DNA of 6,024 nt from Planctomycetaceae bacterium. GTDB taxonomy: Bacteria; Planctomycetota; Phycisphaerae; Phycisphaerales; SM1A02. The stretch covers positions 1 through 6,024 of the forward strand of contig CANJIC010000128.1 in the NCBI GenBank assembly GCA_947474205.1, written 5' to 3'. The notes beneath the pieces were generated by a model. It had not been told where the DNA came from, made no database searches, and saw only the letters and a program-made list of their open reading frames with translations. How positions within the stretch are numbered: position 1 is the first letter of the stretch; each line of letters begins with the position of its first letter. A program made the position numbers and the translations under genes. Positions 4,654 to 6,024 of this stretch are shown here, one piece after another.

Positions 4654-6024
4654 CTATTGCGAAACACGCACGGGCTTGATGGCCTCTTCAAGCGCGAGCA
4701 CGGCGAACACAGTCGCAAGATCCGGTTCAGCCTCCATCCATCGTTCCTCCGGATTTTGCCAAGAGCCATTGGCACGCTGACGCACAATGATTGAGTCGAT
4801 CAACTCTTCGCGCCAATTATGTTTTGTGCCCGCAGTGTCCGTCAACGCATCATTGCCGCAAGCCAACATAGCGCGCGCGGCGGCATGAATGTAGTAGTAA
4901 TACCCTTGCTGACCCAAGCCTGGATTTTCGCTGAATGTGAAATTGTTTTCAATCCATTTCTGCGCGGCTTGCACGCGCGGATCATTCTTAGAAAGCCCGG
5001 CGAACAACATGCTTTTGTACGCGGCGTAGGTCATGCTGCCGTAACTACGCAACGCGCGCGTTCCAGCCGGCATCTTTTCGCCGGAGCGTCCTTCGCCCGC
5101 CAATTCGCTGGCAAAACTTTCGCCGTCATTGGCGGGCGTGTACACCATGCCGCCGTCATTGGCGCCAGCTTGCGCCCACGCCGCGCTGTTGGTTGATTTT
5201 AAATTTTGGCAGCGCGTTAAGAAAATCACGGCGCGCTCAACCGACGCATCCTTCGCCGTGGCGTTTGATTCATGCAGCGCGTCAAGCATGAGTTGCGTGT
5301 TGCTTAAATCGGGTCGCCCCTTGCTGCCATAGCCCGCGCCGCCATACCAATCTTGCGTTGGCGCAATGCCTTCACTTTCGTCCCATTGGCTTTCACGAAT
5401 CCACGCCAACGCGGCCGCCAATGTCTTTTCATATTTGGCTTCTTGCAACGCGGCCAATCCCATTGCGGTGCACGACGCGACATAGGTTGCCATGCCACCA
5501 CTGGTGTCTGGTTGAAAAATATTTTTGCGCATGACCAAATCCACAAGCCGCGTGGCGGCGCGATCAAGTGCGGCGTCGCTTTGAATATTCAGGCCGCGCT
5601 GCGCGAAGGCGCGCACCACAAGCGCGGTCACGGCCGCGCTTGCCGCAGAACTCGCCGCAGAACTCGCCGCAGAACTCGCCGTGGAACTCGCCGCACTACT
5701 CGCCGCACTACTCGCCGCACTACTTGTTGTCGTGCTCATTCCCTCAGCAGTATTTGCGCGCGTGTCGCCACCAACCACTGCGGTGGGCGGCACAGTCGCC
5801 GTTGGCGCGGCGGCCACGCCATCCATCCATCCACCACTGGCTGACTGTGATGACTTTAAAAATAAAATACCTTTGTCAATCGCCTCAAGCGCGTGCGCAA
5901 ATGTGACCGGCGCAATGGGAACTTCGTTGGGGTTGGTGCTCACGCGTCGAATGACTGGCGGCGGGGGATCAAACGAAATAGTCGCGGCTGGAATATCCAG
6001 CGTTGTCGCTCGCGGCGCAACGGA
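4654..6024 (-). CDS. Prenyltransferase/squalene-oxidase-repeat protein (5' end outside window)
   Basis: An alpha/alpha-toroid protein of the squalene-cyclase-like family common in Planctomycetes; its substrate is unknown. The frame is open to the right edge. A GTG at 5943 gives 429 residues and could be a start, but 27 further codons upstream have no stop and read as a plausible linker containing DPPPP, and no Shine-Dalgarno precedes the GTG. Counting from that GTG, repeat-like segments are LKSSQSASGGW (29-39), ESQWDESEG (184-192) with DWYGGAGYGS (198-207), NDGGMVYTP (262-270), SYGSMTYAAYKSMLFAGLSKN (300-320), ENPGLGQQGYYYYIHAAARAM (339-359) and RQRANGSWQNPEERWMEAEPD (388-408). I see no DxDD acid motif of squalene-hopene cyclases, so cyclase activity is doubtful. 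A low-complexity insert at about 42-104 ends in Ser-Ala-Ala repeats. It converges on ctaA with a 130-bp spacer. Confidence 0.85.
   Translation of the reverse strand, partial: SVAPRATTLDIPAATISFDPPPPVIRRVSTNPNEVPIAPVTFAHALEAIDKGILFLKSSQSASGGWMDGVAAAPTATVPPTAVVGGDTRANTAEGMSTTTSSAASSAASSAASSTASSAASSAASSAASAAVTALVVRAFAQRGLNIQSDAALDRAATRLVDLVMRKNIFQPDTSGGMATYVASCTAMGLAALQEAKYEKTLAAALAWIRESQWDESEGIAPTQDWYGGAGYGSKGRPDLSNTQLMLDALHESNATAKDASVERAVIFLTRCQNLKSTNSAAWAQAGANDGGMVYTPANDGESFASELAGEGRSGEKMPAGTRALRSYGSMTYAAYKSMLFAGLSKNDPRVQAAQKWIENNFTFSENPGLGQQGYYYYIHAAARAMLACGNDALTDTAGTKHNWREELIDSIIVRQRANGSWQNPEERWMEAEPDLATVFAVLALEEAIKPVRVSQ
5642..5725. repeat. Seven-copy 12-bp in-frame repeat inside the prenyltransferase-like gene
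   Basis: Seven contiguous 12-bp units run from 5642. Copies 1-3 are gccgcagaactc, copy 4 is gccgtggaactc, copies 5-6 are gccgcactactc and copy 7 ends in ctt. The two subtypes form separate blocks, as expected from stepwise local duplication. On the minus strand each unit codes four residues of Ser and Ala (Thr in one unit), giving the Ser-Ala-Ala run at residues 74-104 counted from the GTG at 5943. The plus-strand Arg/Thr- or Ser/Pro-rich readings are shadows. Confidence 0.93.

Noticed and set aside
4280..4780. Plus-strand frame of 166 codons across the ctaA end and the spacer
   Set aside because: It overlaps the conserved last part of ctaA in another frame, then the repeats and the terminator hairpin, and then runs antisense to the prenyltransferase-like gene. 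There is no protein signature.
5353..5844. Plus-strand Arg/Thr-rich frame with a TRRRTRR pattern
   Set aside because: It is the antisense of the 12-bp repeat in the prenyltransferase-like gene, so the pattern comes from the DNA repeat and not from a basic protein.

Overview
The window reads as part of a planctomycete-like bacterial chromosome (Phycisphaerae or a close relative is my best guess). The grounds are family content: a DUF3179 protein, and a prenyltransferase/squalene-oxidase-repeat protein of the type common in Planctomycetes, next to genes for an aerobic heme-copper oxidase. The DNA is moderately GC-rich, Ala codons are strongly biased to GCG, 'gcgc' is very frequent, and start codons lack clear Shine-Dalgarno sequences. 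This assignment rests on recognising families, not on a search.

Layout. (1) Bases 1-477, plus strand: C-terminal part of cytochrome c oxidase subunit III, cut by the left edge. (2) Bases 474-1742, minus: a membrane-anchored DUF3179 protein whose stop codon overlaps that of the oxidase gene in a shared TTAA. (3) Bases 1739-2983, minus: protoheme IX farnesyltransferase (heme O synthase, ctaB/COX10) with an unusual Thr/Ser/Pro-rich C-terminal tail encoded by a minisatellite. Its TGA overlaps the ATG of the DUF3179 gene. (4) Bases 2984-3032: a 49-bp divergent promoter region. (5) Bases 3033-4523, plus: heme A synthase (ctaA/COX15) with an extra N-terminal membrane domain of about 160 residues. 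(6) Bases 4524-4653: a short spacer with a 15-bp tandem repeat and a probable intrinsic terminator. (7) Bases 4654-6024, minus: a prenyltransferase/squalene-oxidase-repeat protein that stays open to the right edge and carries an in-frame 12-bp repeat. No gap reaches 300 bp.

Function. CtaB converts heme B to heme O and CtaA converts heme O to heme A, the cofactor of the oxidase whose subunit III lies at the left end. The divergent ctaB/ctaA pair therefore supplies cofactor to the neighbouring oxidase. The DUF3179 gene is translationally coupled to ctaB, which suggests but does not prove a role in the same assembly process. The prenyltransferase-like protein has no evident link to heme and is probably a separate unit.

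The most unusual aspect is repeat expansion. Three short tandem arrays with periods divisible by three (24, 12 and 15 bp) lie within about 4 kb, two of them inside otherwise conserved genes, and the DUF3179 protein carries two further low-complexity inserts. I see no mobile element, CRISPR array, tRNA or rRNA, and no convincing new defence or biosynthetic system.
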